A stretch of 64,000 nt of DNA from Chrysophaeum taylorii (GCA_029834535.1 JAQMWT010000671.1:372001-436000); one strand, 5' to 3'. Counted from the first letter of the stretch, positions 20,506 to 30,753 are shown. Program-made: numbers and translations. Notes: generated by a model from the sequence alone, not told the origin.

Positions 20506-22814
20506 ATGGCAGAGAGGTCAATGGCAGAACGACCGCAGTGGTTTCGTGACGCACTGGAGCGTCTGCAACGATTCAGTGCAGGGACTCCATTTGCGTCTAT
20601 TGGGAGAACACCATTCAGTACGCCCTTCAACGGCCGGAAGCCGAGGAAAGTGGCATCGGAAGAGAGGCAAGATCATCTGATAGCCTCGACAGCCCCCCAA
20701 GCGTGGTCATCCTTCCGGATCCACAGGGACATGATCCCGCCCGACCGAAAAAGCGAGAACAAGACCAAACGGAGAGTGTTTGACTCCCGATTGGAGATGA
20801 CGTTCTCGTGTTGCAAGTGCGACTCAGGAGCGCGATCGACGGAGAGAGGTCCCGTCGTGGCGGTAGCGGTGAAAAACGGAAATACGAAGTCGCTGGGGAG
20901 AATCCTCAACTCGGGCAACTATCTCGGTGGCGACGAGGATTCGGTTCGCGTTCCGTGTCCGAGGAGCCACCGCGACAAGTGTACCAACGTGGGATGCTGC
21001 GGGCGACGCCAGGTTTCAGGGTGTCGTATCGACGCATGTTCGGAAAATGCCGTCGTGGTTCGGCTTTTACGTGAACACGGCGGGAACTGTGAGGTCGAAG
21101 AGCGGGTTGTTTTGGACGATGTGAAGACGATGGGTGCTAGCCAAGACCAAGGAAATCGTAGCCCGGTGTCGTTGAAGCGACGAAACGGCGTTGCCATAGA
21201 AGAGGTGGGAAAACACGCCGTCGTGTTCACGTTCGAGTACGAAAACGATACGGTGCGATGCACCAGACACGACGACGAAAATGTCGTGGATTTTGATGCC
21301 GCTGAAGCGAAGAATACACTTTCGTCATCGGCGGAGATCCTGGTGTACGAGCGGGAGGAAGACGGACGTATTTGCGGGCCAAACGCAATGTCACTTCCCG
21401 CGAGAATTAGTAGACCAAAGATGTCGCGCTGGAGGAGCATCCTGAAAAAAATGAGAACGGGGTCTGAGCGGGTGCGCGACTCGGACAGGGTTGTAATGGC
21501 CCGCCTGCAAGAGGTGGTGCAATCGGTTTTTTCGAGGGAAGTGCGCAGGAGACCGATGGTAGTGAAGACGACAACGATATCGACCTGGAGGGGGGGGACA
21601 CCTTTATCGAGAGGCAGGTCGGTGCGAGGAGCAACGCAACGCGCGGTTCCGCGAGCGGTGGTGAGGGGGCGTCGACTTCGGGGCCATCGGATGCACAGTT
21701 ATCTCGGGAAGCGGCCAAGCGGAAGAAGGCTCTCATCGCCGAGGCTAAGCGCGAGGAGAAGCGGAGGAGGGAGGTTAATCGGAAGAAAGTCGAGGGGAAG
21801 GAATTCGACCTCATCATCGCGAACGACCCCGGAATAACAACGCAGGGGTACCTTCGGCTGCGGACTGGCGACCGTTCCCTCATAAAGGAACAAGACCGCA
21901 TAAATCGACTCAGGGCACTTCGAGACGCTCGAGCCTACGAGGCTGCCGGCGGATATGAATCGCGGGTCAAAAAAAGCGACCTCGGAATTTGAGGGACGGC
22001 GCCAAAAGCCCCGTATTTTGCACGGTGTCCGGCAGGTCATATAATCAGTTCGTCAAAGACCACCAGAAGCGGACCAATCTCCGGCACAAACGCCGGGGGA
22101 AAGGGCGTGACGACGAAGAAGACGACGACGACGACTACAAAAAGGACGTGACGTTGCATGATACCGTCAAGCTCTACCGTTGGATGCTGGAGAGCTGGTA
22201 CTCGTTGTACAAGATCAAAAATTCTGGAAAGGCGCAGACGCGCCGCGAGAGATTGAAGGACTGGGAGGATCGGTGGGTGATTCGAACCCACCGCGGGCTC
22301 GTGCCGTGGGGTGTCCGGACGCTCGTCTTCCGCGGTGACTATTTCGATCGGTACCTTGGCCCGAAAAGGGAGAGACTATGCATCCATCAGCCGGCGCGCG
22401 CCTATGCGCCGGCTAGGTCACGCGATGGATAGAGATCCACAAACGACGGTGCTCTCGACAGGAGAGTTCCGGTCCTCGATGACGTGCCCGAACTCCGGCG
22501 GGGCATGTCTTCACGTCCTCAAGGAGGGCGGAGAGCGAACAATCTGGGGGACTCTGAGGTGTACGTCGTGCTCAATGTGCTGGGGACGTGAACGCACCGC
22601 CACCCTCAACATCTACGCGGTGGGCATGGGTAGCGTCTTCTCCGAGGTCTACCCCGAGGAGCAAGTGCACGACCGGCTTCGCAATTCTGCCGAGGCGAAC
22701 ACGTTCGTGTGCACGGACGTCGCCAAGGCTAAGAACGACGTCGAGAAGAAGGCCTTCAACTGGAACAAGGTCAAGAAGTACAACCGCTGGCGCAAGGTCA
22801 AGGTTGCGACCTGA
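20506..22814 (+). pseudogene. Fanzor/TnpB-like RNA-guided nuclease, frameshifted
   Basis: Three blocks match the RuvC nuclease order of TnpB/Fanzor proteins. EFDLIIANDPGITTQGYLR (about 21802-21860) fits RuvC-I with the DPG aspartate. TGEFRSSMTCPNSGGAC (about 22460) fits RuvC-II Glu plus the first half of a zinc ribbon, with a second Cys pair CTSC. WGRERTATLNI (about 22580-22620) fits RuvC-III W-x-R-D-x-N-A-A-x-N-I, but with Glu in place of the catalytic Asp. A Lys/Arg-rich helix leads into RuvC-I. The N-terminal part (20506-21450) has clustered Cys residues and would hold the guide/target-binding domains. The protein changes frame near 21460 (with a TGA at about 21465), at the A-run near 21970, and between 22311 and 22432. 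Fanzors are eukaryotic TnpB relatives carried by transposons and viruses. Family assignment is by motif only. Confidence 0.6.
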
Positions 22815-23592
22815 ACGTCCTCTCTCCCTTACTACTACCTTGGCGCGCCGCGCAAGTGAGATCATATTCTTGATGCGATTGTGACTAAGTTGCGCGTGTT
22901 TCTTGCACACGAGGTGCGGATACACCACCTACTCGACGGCGACGCAAGCCGGGCCCCATTTACTACTATTCATGGGCCCGGTGATTGATTGTTCTTAATT
23001 GGACAACCCGTGAGTATCATGATGATTTTCTGTTGTTATGATTGTTCGTTATGGTTCGTCTCGTTAGTATTTTTATTGTCCGAGTCCGAAAACATTGCTG
23101 TGTAAGTAGTAACAACGGATTTTTTTTTTATAATTTCCTATACCCCCCGAATCAACCCCCCAAAAAAAAAAAAAATCCTCGATTCGCCAAACCCGCATAT
23201 ATTATTCATTCGACAAAATTTTTTTTCCCTTTTGAGCTCTCTCTTCTTCTAGGCTCGCAGCTGCGAGAGCCTCCTTAAGAGTATCTCTGGCCTGTCCGTT
23301 GAGAAGGTGATAACGGTGCACCACTCCACGTCAGTTATTTATTGATTGTTCCGATCATAAACCCTGATGCCAAAAAAAAGGTAAGGTACACTGGAATGCG
23401 CATGGAAGAATCCAATAGGGTGGGTGTGTGTCCAAAGGATGTGGTGGTGACGTGGGATACTTGTTGTGTAGGGAAGTCATCAGGGGTTGCTGGGTCCTTG
23501 CAAAGTGGTGTGGGACCGGGACAGTGGAGGAGGAGAGAGTTGCGCGGCGAGGATCTTCTTTCTTGTCTTGTCCTGTCCTGTGTCTTGTCGCG
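22815..23592. other. Intergenic, AT-rich in part
   Basis: No gene was seen. It holds homopolymer runs (T9 near 23120, A14 near 23160) and the presumed 5' flank of the ACT-domain gene. Confidence 0.5.
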
Positions 23593-25032
23593 ATGATGCT
23601 GTCGGGAGGGTTTCCCTCTCCGTCTCTTTCTCCTTCTCCTTCGCCTTCGTGGGGTATGAGTTCGGCGGCGGGAACGAGCGAGTTCCAGCAGCAGCAGCAG
23701 CAGCAGCAGGAATGCGTGGGGAGCAGCGGGAGCAGCAGCGCGAATGGCGTGGGGAAGCGTCCACCCGTGACGCGGTCGCGGGGTTCGGTTCGCGACGGGA
23801 AGCTGAGCAGCTTCGAGCGGCGTCAGGGAAAGTGGACCAGGGCGGAGTGCGACTACGCGATGCTGCTGATCGAGCACTTTACGTCTGGACGGCTCCCCGG
23901 ATGCTCCGGCGGTGAGTCGCTGCGAACGACGCTGAGCGAGTGTTTGATGTGCACGCCGATGCGGATAACGAAAAAGTTGAGCGCGACCCACGCGATCGGG
24001 AAGTGCTGCTTCAAGAAGAAGGGCGAGCTGACGGCGAAGGAGCGCGTCGACCTCGAGGCGGCGCGATCGGCGTTCGCGTCGAGCGTGGAGAAGCGCGGCG
24101 GTCGGGTCGAGGAGTCGAGCGGTCCGCGCAAGCGGACGCGGGTCGACGACGAGTGGTTGTGCGGGGACCTGGTGGACGGCGCGTGGCTCGAGGACTCGGG
24201 ATCGCTCTCGGCGTTGTCGGAGGACGGCGACGACAAGGCCAAGCGGTGGGCGTCGCCGCACGCGTCGGCCGGAAATTCCGAGCCGCTGCCGCCGTCGGTG
24301 TCGGCGCGGCTGACGCCCGAAGGGAAGACGGCGGTGCGGGTGGTCGTGGGGGACAGGCCGGGCTTGATCGGCGAGATATCGGCGGCGTTCAAGAGGCGCG
24401 GCCTCTCGATCGCGGGCTGCGTCGCCGAAACTTTGCCCGGGGACGTCGCCCACGACGAGTTCGAAGTGGTGTATGCCGAATCAAAGCTCGCCGTCACGGC
24501 CGACACCGAGCTCCGGTCGCTCGAGCGATACCTCGAGAAGGCTCTCGTGGATGCCTCGGGAGACGACGACGCGGCCTCCGAGTCCTCCTCCGTGCGAACT
24601 AAGTGTTCGAACGTCGACGTTCCGAAAAAAATTTCGGCGACGACCTTGCAGGTGACGGTCCCCGATCGACCGGGCCTCCTCAAGCAGATCACCACATCCC
24701 TCGCCTCTCTCTCGCTTTCGATCGTCGGTGCCAAAATCGAAACCGTCGAAGCCGACGACGAAACCGCGAAGACGGCGCTCGATACGTTCGACGTCGTCGA
24801 CGCCGAGAGCGGCGGACCCGTCCTGGATCCCGTGCGTCTCCGGGCGATAGAGGAGCGCCTCGCTCGCGACTTGGAGGCCACGCCCCTCGAGGAGGAGCGC
24901 TTCGACGCCCCCGCGTCCGCGCAGTATCAGCGCTACGACTACCCCGCCTTCTCGCGCCAGACGACGACGACCACCACCTCGGAGGAGGACGACCAGAGTT
25001 GGGCTCTCTTCTCGCGGAAGTACTTCCAGTAA
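23593..25032 (+). CDS. Putative regulator: stramenopile W..E..YA domain plus two ACT domains
   Basis: The 479-residue protein starts at the ATG at 23593; the frame is open upstream but with less protein-like sequence. After a Ser/Pro-rich start and eight glutamines (CAG8), residues about 78-140 form a domain typical of stramenopile proteins, GKWTRAECDYAMLLIEHF followed by LRTTLSECLMCTPMRITKK; its exact function is unknown and nucleic-acid binding is often suspected. Two ACT domains follow. The first begins VRVVVGDRPGLIGEI (from about residue 248), and the second TTLQVTVPDRPGLLKQI (from about 350) and ends EERLARDLEA. ACT domains bind amino acids or other small ligands and allosterically control their partner. 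Together they suggest a ligand-responsive regulator, as an inference. The tail is acidic and Thr-rich. No intron is needed. Confidence 0.85.
   Translation: MMLSGGFPSPSLSPSPSPSWGMSSAAGTSEFQQQQQQQQECVGSSGSSSANGVGKRPPVTRSRGSVRDGKLSSFERRQGKWTRAECDYAMLLIEHFTSGRLPGCSGGESLRTTLSECLMCTPMRITKKLSATHAIGKCCFKKKGELTAKERVDLEAARSAFASSVEKRGGRVEESSGPRKRTRVDDEWLCGDLVDGAWLEDSGSLSALSEDGDDKAKRWASPHASAGNSEPLPPSVSARLTPEGKTAVRVVVGDRPGLIGEISAAFKRRGLSIAGCVAETLPGDVAHDEFEVVYAESKLAVTADTELRSLERYLEKALVDASGDDDAASESSSVRTKCSNVDVPKKISATTLQVTVPDRPGLLKQITTSLASLSLSIVGAKIETVEADDETAKTALDTFDVVDAESGGPVLDPVRLRAIEERLARDLEATPLEEERFDAPASAQYQRYDYPAFSRQTTTTTTSEEDDQSWALFSRKYFQ
23686..23709 (+). repeat. CAG8 microsatellite (poly-Gln)
   Basis: Eight perfect CAG codons in the N-terminal part of the ACT-domain protein encode eight glutamines; the tract is likely length-variable. 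Confidence 0.95.
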
Positions 25033-25626
25033 GCCAACAAGTTCAATCCTTGTACCTACGTCCGCCCTTTCTGCTGCTGCTGCTGCTTTGTTCTGATCTT
25101 AGAACGACAATTTCGGCGAGACGAAGTGCGCGCGAGAAGACTGTGCCTCTTCTTCGAAACGCGCGCCCCGTGTCGTGTCGAGTCGACTCCCCACGAGGAG
25201 ACAGGCAAGCGCGGTCTCTTTTTTTTTTCTCCGCCCCACCACATCTCGTGTATCATCATTCTTCCTTCGGATGGATGAATGAATGAATGATGGCGTCCCG
25301 CGTTGACCACCCGCCCGCTGCAGCGATAGCGTTTGCGATCGTCCGTCCACCTCTTTCGTTGGTGAAAAAAAACCCAGCCACCACCTACCTGTTTGGGCGG
25401 GGACGCGCCCACACAGCAGGGCACACGCATTGTCTTGACTTGAAATCCCGACCCCCCCCTCTTCATATTACCAATCAAAAAAGGTGGAAGGTTTCACACT
25501 ACCTTTGATGATATGATGGGAAAGGAAGGAAGCAAGCAAGGGGATGGATACAAGAGCAAAACAAAACCCTCCGGTTGTTTCGTGTTGCCCCTATCAATTC
25601 AATTCAATCAAATCAAATCAAATCAT
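25033..25626. other. Intergenic, no gene seen
   Basis: This is the 3' flank of the ACT-domain gene and the 5' flank of the GH3 gene, with a CTG repeat near 25070, a T12 run near 25220 and (AATC)n near 25600. Confidence 0.5.
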
Positions 25627-27724
25627 ATGAAGAAGCTGTGGTGGTGGTTGTCCGCGTTCGTGTTGGCGCCCGGTGTCGCCGAGGAGGTGGTGTCGTCTCT
25701 GGTCGAATCCCTGACGATGGACGAGAAGTACTCGCTGATGGACGGCGTGGACAACTACGGGTTCGTTGGAACGATATTGAATATTTCTCGGCTGGGAATC
25801 CCTGCTATCAAGATGCAGGACGCGGGGAACGGGTTCAGGACGTCGGACAGCCGGATGATCGGGCAGGTGACCTCGTGGCCCTGCGCTCTCGCGCTGGGGG
25901 CGACCTTCGACCGATCGGCCGCGGCCGCGTTCGCGTCGGCGGCGGCCGACGAGTTCGTCGCGAAGGGCGAGTCGTTTGTCTATCTATCTCTAGGAAGAAG
26001 AAAATCGTGCAGGCGCAAACATGGTGCTCGGGCCCGGGCTCAACGTGCACCGCGTGCCCCGCGGGGGCCGGAACGGCGAATACATGAGCGGCGAGGACCC
26101 CGTTTTGGGCGCGGAGCTCGCGGAGGCGTGGGTCGCCGCGTTTCAGGCCAAGGGCGTGATGACGTGCGCCAAGCACTACGTGCTCAACAACCAAGAGACA
26201 AACCGGAATTCGTACTCGGCGTGGGCCTCGGAGCGGGTTTGGGCCGAGGTGTACTCGAAGCCCTTTCGGCACGCCAAGGAGTCCGCGGCGGCGATGTGTT
26301 CGTACAACAGAGTCAACGGGACGTATTCTTGCTCGAACGGCGCCTCCCTCGGCAAGCTCAAGCAGGTCTTTCGTGGGTGGGTCATGAGCGACTGGGGAGC
26401 GACGCAGGCTACGACCGTTGAGGAAGGATTGGACCAGGACATGCCCGGCGACGACGGTTATTTTTCGGCAAAAGAGCTGAGCGAGGTCCCGACCGACGCG
26501 ATCGATTCGGCCGTTTCGAGAATTCTCGAGCCGATAGTGCGCCTCGGCCTCCTCAATCAGTCTTCTGCGTGCGCGCCGGGACCCGAGTGCGACGTGCTGC
26601 TGTACGACGTCAACGCGACCTCGGAGGCGCACGCGGAACTCGCGCTCAACCTCGCGACGGCTTCGACGGTTCTCTTGAAGAACGACGGCATTCTACCCAT
26701 CCCCGAGACGGCGACCGTCGGCGTGGTCGGGTCGGCGTGCAACGCGTCCAACGACCTGGTTTCGGCAGGATGGAATGTTGGAAATTACTACGTCATCGGC
26801 GGCAGCGGCCGCGTCATTCCCGCGTGGGTCGTCTCCGTCTACGAAGGCATCGCGAACAAAGTCGATAACGTCGTCGCCTCGTTGGTCGACGACGTCGACG
26901 CCGCTCTCGCGCTCGATGTCGACGTGCTCGTCGCCTGCGCGGGAGCGACGAGTGCCGAGAGCTACGATCGCGACACGCTCTCGCTCGATCAGGAGGGATT
27001 CCTCGTGAATCTCGCGGCCGCCGCCTCGAACGTCGTCGCCGTCGCTCTCGCCCCGGGCGCGATCGTCGCTCCGTTCGCGCCCGACGCCAAGGCGGTCACG
27101 ATCACCTTTTTCGGAGGCGCGCCCACCGGCACTGCCGTGGCCAACATTTTGTTTGGCGACGTTGCCCCCTCGGCCAAGCTCCCCGTCACCATTCCAATCT
27201 CCGAGGACGACGTCGTCGCGCCCTGCGAGGCCGAGGACTGCTATTACGCCGAAGACCTCTACGTCGGCTACCGCGCGCTCAACGAGCTTCCCGTCATGTT
27301 TCCCTTTGGCCACGGCCTCACCTACACCCGTTTCCACTTTGAGTGGCAGACCAAGCCCCGGTGTTCGACGACGACGACGACGACGACGACTCCCGCGCTT
27401 CGATCTCGCGCGTTGTCGATTCGCGTCACCAACGTCGGTAACGTCGCCGGCGTCGAGACCCCTCAGGCCTACGTCACGTACCCGCCCGCCGCCCAAGAGC
27501 CCCCGCGCATCCTCAAGGCCTTCGACAAGACCCCCCTCCTCCCCCCGGGAGCCTCGGCAATCCTGACCCTCGACTTAGACCACCTCGCCGTCTTCGACGT
27601 CGTTACCAAAAACTGGACCCTCGTCCCCGGCCAATACGTGGTCGAAATTGGGGCCTCCTCGCGCGATCTCCGCCTCAACCACACCTTCGTCCTCCTCGCC
27701 GATCTTCTCGTCTCCCCTTTCTGA
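25627..27724 (+). CDS. Secreted GH3 beta-glucosidase/beta-xylosidase, two exons
   Basis: Exons 25627-25966 and 26013-27724 join to 683 residues with no internal stop. The ATG at 25627 starts a signal peptide (MKKLWWWLSAFVLAPGVA). The GH3 N-domain has KGANMVLGPGLNVHRVP, GEDPVLG, CAKHYVLNN and MSDWGAT, with the catalytic nucleophile Asp at residue 240. The GH3 C-domain follows (about 310-570), including YVGYRALNELPVMFPFGHGLTYTRF. A fibronectin-III-like end (LDHLAVFDVVTKNW, GQYVVEIGASSRDLR) is typical of plant/fungal-type beta-xylosidases and beta-glucosidases. The enzyme would hydrolyse terminal beta-linked sugars outside the cell or in the secretory pathway; the exact substrate cannot be told. 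A run of Thr codons (ACG/GAC microsatellite near 27370) sits between domains. A broken paralogue follows at 28.4-29.3 kb on the same strand. Confidence 0.92.
25967..26012 (+). other. Probable 46-bp GC-AG intron in the GH3 gene
   Basis: The first exon frame ends AADEFVAKG and the second resumes at ANMVLGPG in another frame. Removing GCGAGT...GTGCAG (25967-26012) restores the family sequence AKGANMVLGPG exactly. No GT donor gives a correct join. The neighbouring pseudogene reads AKGATVVLSPG without interruption at the same point, which supports an intron here. Confidence 0.7.
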
Positions 27725-28389
27725 CCCACCACTCTCGAAATTTCGATAAAAATCAAATCTCGAGAACAGTTTTCTCTCGATCGAATTTTATTGCGTCCTG
27801 GCGGGCGGGCGGGCGGGCGGGCGGTACCCATTGCTATAAGTCACAACTCCTCCACTTGGACGTGCGACGCGACCTTGTTGTTGTTTGTGTCGTTCGCTAC
27901 AAGCAGGACCTCTCTGCGCAGTGGCCGCAGCGGCGCGGGTCGAACGAACGCGTCCTCGAGTTCGGATGTCCAGAAGGCTCCTCCTCCTCCTCCATTTCGC
28001 GCATCTATTTACTCATCACTCGGAGCCCACGATGATGTGATCTAGGGGCTGCGTATACCCACGAGTGTCGTTGGGCTTTCACTTACACAATATTATGAAA
28101 CGAGCCGTTAAAAAACCGTACTGCTTTTGGGGCGCGCGCGTCGTCCCGTTGCTCCAATTCACGACGCACCTATTATATCCCTGCGGATGTTCTGCCGACT
28201 TCATGACTCCGTGCCGTATCTTGAGGACAGCCCGCGTTCCTCCTCAATACGGGGCGCGTCACCCTACCCAGATCCCTGCGCGGTCCATGGTCCTTTGCGC
28301 AATACGAGACTTTTTTTTTCTGTCGCAGCTCGCACGCCCGCGCAAATAAGTGCAGTTGCCGTTTTCAACAACAAAAGCTGCAAAGTTTT
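27725..28389. other. Intergenic, no gene seen
   Basis: Contains a (GGCGGGC)n-like run near 27800 and short open frames only. The left limit of the GH3 duplication is not visible. Confidence 0.45.
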
Positions 28390-29260
28390 CCACTCGTCGC
28401 GGATCGCCGCCATAATCAAGATGCAGCAAAATGACGGAGTGGGTTCCGGACGCGCGGATGATTGGTGGCCAGTTCGCGTCGTACTGTCTCGCACGATTAT
28501 AGGCCACCCACCCACCCACCGCCTGCTGCGACCGTTCTGCAGTCGAAGCGCTCGATCGTATCGGCCGCCGCCGCTGACGAGGTCGCTGCCGAGCGGCGCG
28601 TCTAGCCACGATTCAGTAATTTCCGCAAAAGGTGCGACTGTCGTACTCAGCCCCGGGCTTAAGTTGCATAGCGTACTAACTAACTAACTAACTTCGGACC
28701 TCTCCCGGGCATGGGAGCCAGGCTGGGCCGGTAGTAGCCGGTCCAGGATCACAGAGCAAAAAATCACACAGTTGGGGTAGAAGCTTGGGATGAAAGTGCA
28801 TGGATGGCGGACCGCCACTGCGCGCGGTCTTGTGCGAGGTCGTGCCACGAGTTGAAGGGGATGTCGCATTTCCGGAGTGCCTTGGCGAGCGACCTCCCGT
28901 ACGTCGCAACGCCGAATATATAAGTGGTGGCGAGGGTCACCCCGTGCTCGGCACTGAGCTCGCCGAGGCGCGAGTCAACGAGTTCAACGAAAAAGGTGTG
29001 TCATCACGTGCTCGAAGCACTACGTCCTCACCAACCAAGCTGCGATCGGGCCTGGGCCGACGTGTACTCCCAGCCCATTTTTTTTCGTGTCGACACTGTA
29101 TCGGCGATCTGCTCGTACAACAAAGTCGACCGGACCTACTCTTCTTGCTCAAAGCGTGAGTCGCGAGACATATTCAAGCAGTTCCGACGCAGCCACCACA
29201 CCGCGCTTCTTGAAGGTCTAGACCTGGAAACGACTGCCGGGCGTTTTGTGGTATTATTTT
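28390..29260 (+). pseudogene. Broken GH3 glycosidase paralogue
   Basis: Blocks align in order to the intact GH3 upstream: IIKMQQNDGVG (intact IKMQDAGNG), AKGATVVLSPGLKLHSV (AKGANMVLGPGLNVHRV), RNAEYISGGEGHPVLGTELAEA (RNGEYMSGEDPVLGAELAEA), AWADVYSQP, AICSYNKVDRTYSS, and LLEGLDLETTAGRF (VEEGLDQDMPGDDGYF). Multiple frameshifts and a LINE insertion (28676-28905) break it, and it lacks the MSDW nucleophile block and everything C-terminal. It is a truncated tandem duplicate. Confidence 0.85.
28676..28905 (-). mobile_element. 5'-truncated LINE inserted in the GH3 pseudogene
   Basis: On the minus strand the segment begins with the C-terminus of a LINE ORF2: YGRSLAKALRKCDIPF, then SWHDLAQDRAQWRSAIHAL, matching the W..LAxDRxxWR ending of non-LTR polyproteins. 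It then has a stop, a short 3' UTR and a tail of TTAG repeats. The GH3 sequence resumes on both sides. A CGTAC occurs at both edges and could be a short target duplication. The last 80 or so bases match 17350-17430. Confidence 0.75.
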
Positions 29261-29377
29261 GCGACCGCCGTGATCAGCGTGCCCGGCGACGCGACCTTGC
29301 GCAGCAGCAGCTGCAGCATGCACTGGTGCAAAAAAAAAAGCGTTTTTTTAAGAAAAAGAAAGAAAGACCCTCCTTAG

Positions 29378-30382
29378 TTAGTTATTGCCACAAAAAAAAT
29401 CAGAAAAATTCCGTTGATGAGGGGTCAGGGGGGGCGTAGGGATGGCGGGTTGGACGTCGAGGGAGTCCATCGTGTCGCTCGGCTCGTAGGGCTCGCCCGG
29501 GCGCGGGAGGGCGAGTGCCTGGTCGTCGTCGAAGGGGGTCGGGTCGGCGAAGGTGATGCGGTGGTGGTGCGCGAGGGCGTCGAGCTTTTTGTGGACGAAG
29601 ACGGTACAGGGCCCCCCCCAGGGCATCGTCGGATGGAGAAACTTGCGGAGGACGACAAAATGGGAAGACTGAATCGCGGTGGTGAAGGTGACGAGGATCG
29701 CGCCGGGGCGGAGGGCGTGGGCCGCGATGGACGTGAGCGCGTCGACGAGGTGTTTGTCGAAGCAAATCCAGTTGAGAAAGACGAGGTCGGCGGCGGTCCA
29801 GGGGGTGTCTTCTTCGAGGTCGGCGTGGTGGAAGGTGACTGTGCCGCGTCCGGAGCCGAAGCGCGCTTTCGCTGCCAGAGCGATCTCGTGGAGGCCGGCG
29901 ACGACCTCGACGCCAGAAGCGTCGCACGTCTCGTCCACGAGCGCCGCCATGAAGACCGTCTGGCCCCGTCCCGAGCCGAGGTCGCAGAAGGAGACGCGGG
30001 GAGATGTGACGAAACGCCGCGCTTCCCGGAACGTTCGGAGAAAGCATTCCGGACCAATCTCGCCGTAGCTGTGACTTCCGACTACCTTGGATCCCGCGGC
30101 GCGCCTCGCCGACGTCGCCGCTGCTTCGAAGCCCCCCGTACCCTCGTAGAGCCACGTGAGCGCCGACGTCAACCCCCGCGCGCACAATGAATCGGCAACC
30201 GACCCGTCAACGTCCCTCGCATCCACCAGCAGCTGGCATCCGGCGAGCCTCGAGGCGAGGACGTCAAGCGGCTCCACCGACAAACACACGTCCTTGAGGA
30301 GCGACGCGTAGGCCCGCCATTGCCTCCGGCTCAGCTCGAGGCACGCGCGGACGACGCGCCGCCGAGAGGCGCGCTCTGTCAT
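29378..30382 (-). CDS. DOT1-like SAM-dependent methyltransferase
   Basis: The 334-residue protein starts at the ATG at 30382. SHSYGEIGPECF (about 104-114) resembles the YGE entry motif of DOT1 histone H3-K79 methyltransferases. Motif I is SFCDLGSGRGQTVFMAALV (131-149), followed by the acidic post-I motif GVEVV (157-161) and ADLVFLNWICFDKHL (198-212), where DOT1 has a vNNf.f motif. A strand GAILVTFTT follows. The catalytic domain lacks the long DOT1 extensions and ends in a Pro/Asp-rich tail. The substrate may be a histone lysine or another protein; I infer only the fold and DOT1-like affinity. The gene stands alone and faces away from the IQ/B-box gene. Confidence 0.75.
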   Translation of the reverse strand: MTERASRRRVVRACLELSRRQWRAYASLLKDVCLSVEPLDVLASRLAGCQLLVDARDVDGSVADSLCARGLTSALTWLYEGTGGFEAAATSARRAAGSKVVGSHSYGEIGPECFLRTFREARRFVTSPRVSFCDLGSGRGQTVFMAALVDETCDASGVEVVAGLHEIALAAKARFGSGRGTVTFHHADLEEDTPWTAADLVFLNWICFDKHLVDALTSIAAHALRPGAILVTFTTAIQSSHFVVLRKFLHPTMPWGGPCTVFVHKKLDALAHHHRITFADPTPFDDDQALALPRPGEPYEPSDTMDSLDVQPAIPTPPLTPHQRNFSDFFCGNN

Positions 30383-30753
30383 CAATTACAGATACATACG
30401 GATACTTTAAGCTCCCCTCCCCAGGTTGATTGATGGCGATCAAGATGGCGATCAAATAAAATAAAATAAAATAAAATAAAATAATCGGGGGGTACAGTAC
30501 GGTACAGTAGAGTACAGTACAGTACAGTACGCCGCCGCCGCCGCATCCTGGATGAAGAGGAGGATGGATCTCCTGACCACGGGGAGCCGGTGGTGGAGAG
30601 TTGAGCTCTTTTGGCCCACTCGGTGTGTGTTCGTGGCACGTCGCGCTGGAGAAGTAGCGGTCCCGCTTGCGTTGGGGCTGGGCTTCCTAGGAGGAGGAGG
30701 CGAGTGAAAAAAACAAACCCAACGGAACAATAATAATAATAATATCTTCTCAT
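30383..30753. promoter_or_regulatory. Divergent intergenic region with microsatellites
   Basis: The only space between the DOT1-like gene (minus) and the IQ/B-box gene (plus), so both promoters should lie here. It contains (AAAAT)n at about 30456-30484, TACAG/TACGG repeats, GCC repeats near 30530 and an (AAT)n run just before the ATG at 30754. No specific promoter element was assigned. Confidence 0.4.

Noticed and set aside
22255-22310. Possible tRNA T-arm (GGGTGATTCGAACCCACC)
   Set aside because: The stem does not pair in tRNA register and no D or anticodon arm is present; it lies inside the Fanzor-like coding region.
25978-25993. 16-bp GT-AG alternative intron in the GH3 gene (GTCTATCTATCTCTAG)
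   Set aside because: It restores the frame but is too short to splice and leaves extra residues where the family has KGANV; the 46-bp GC-AG choice restores the conserved sequence.
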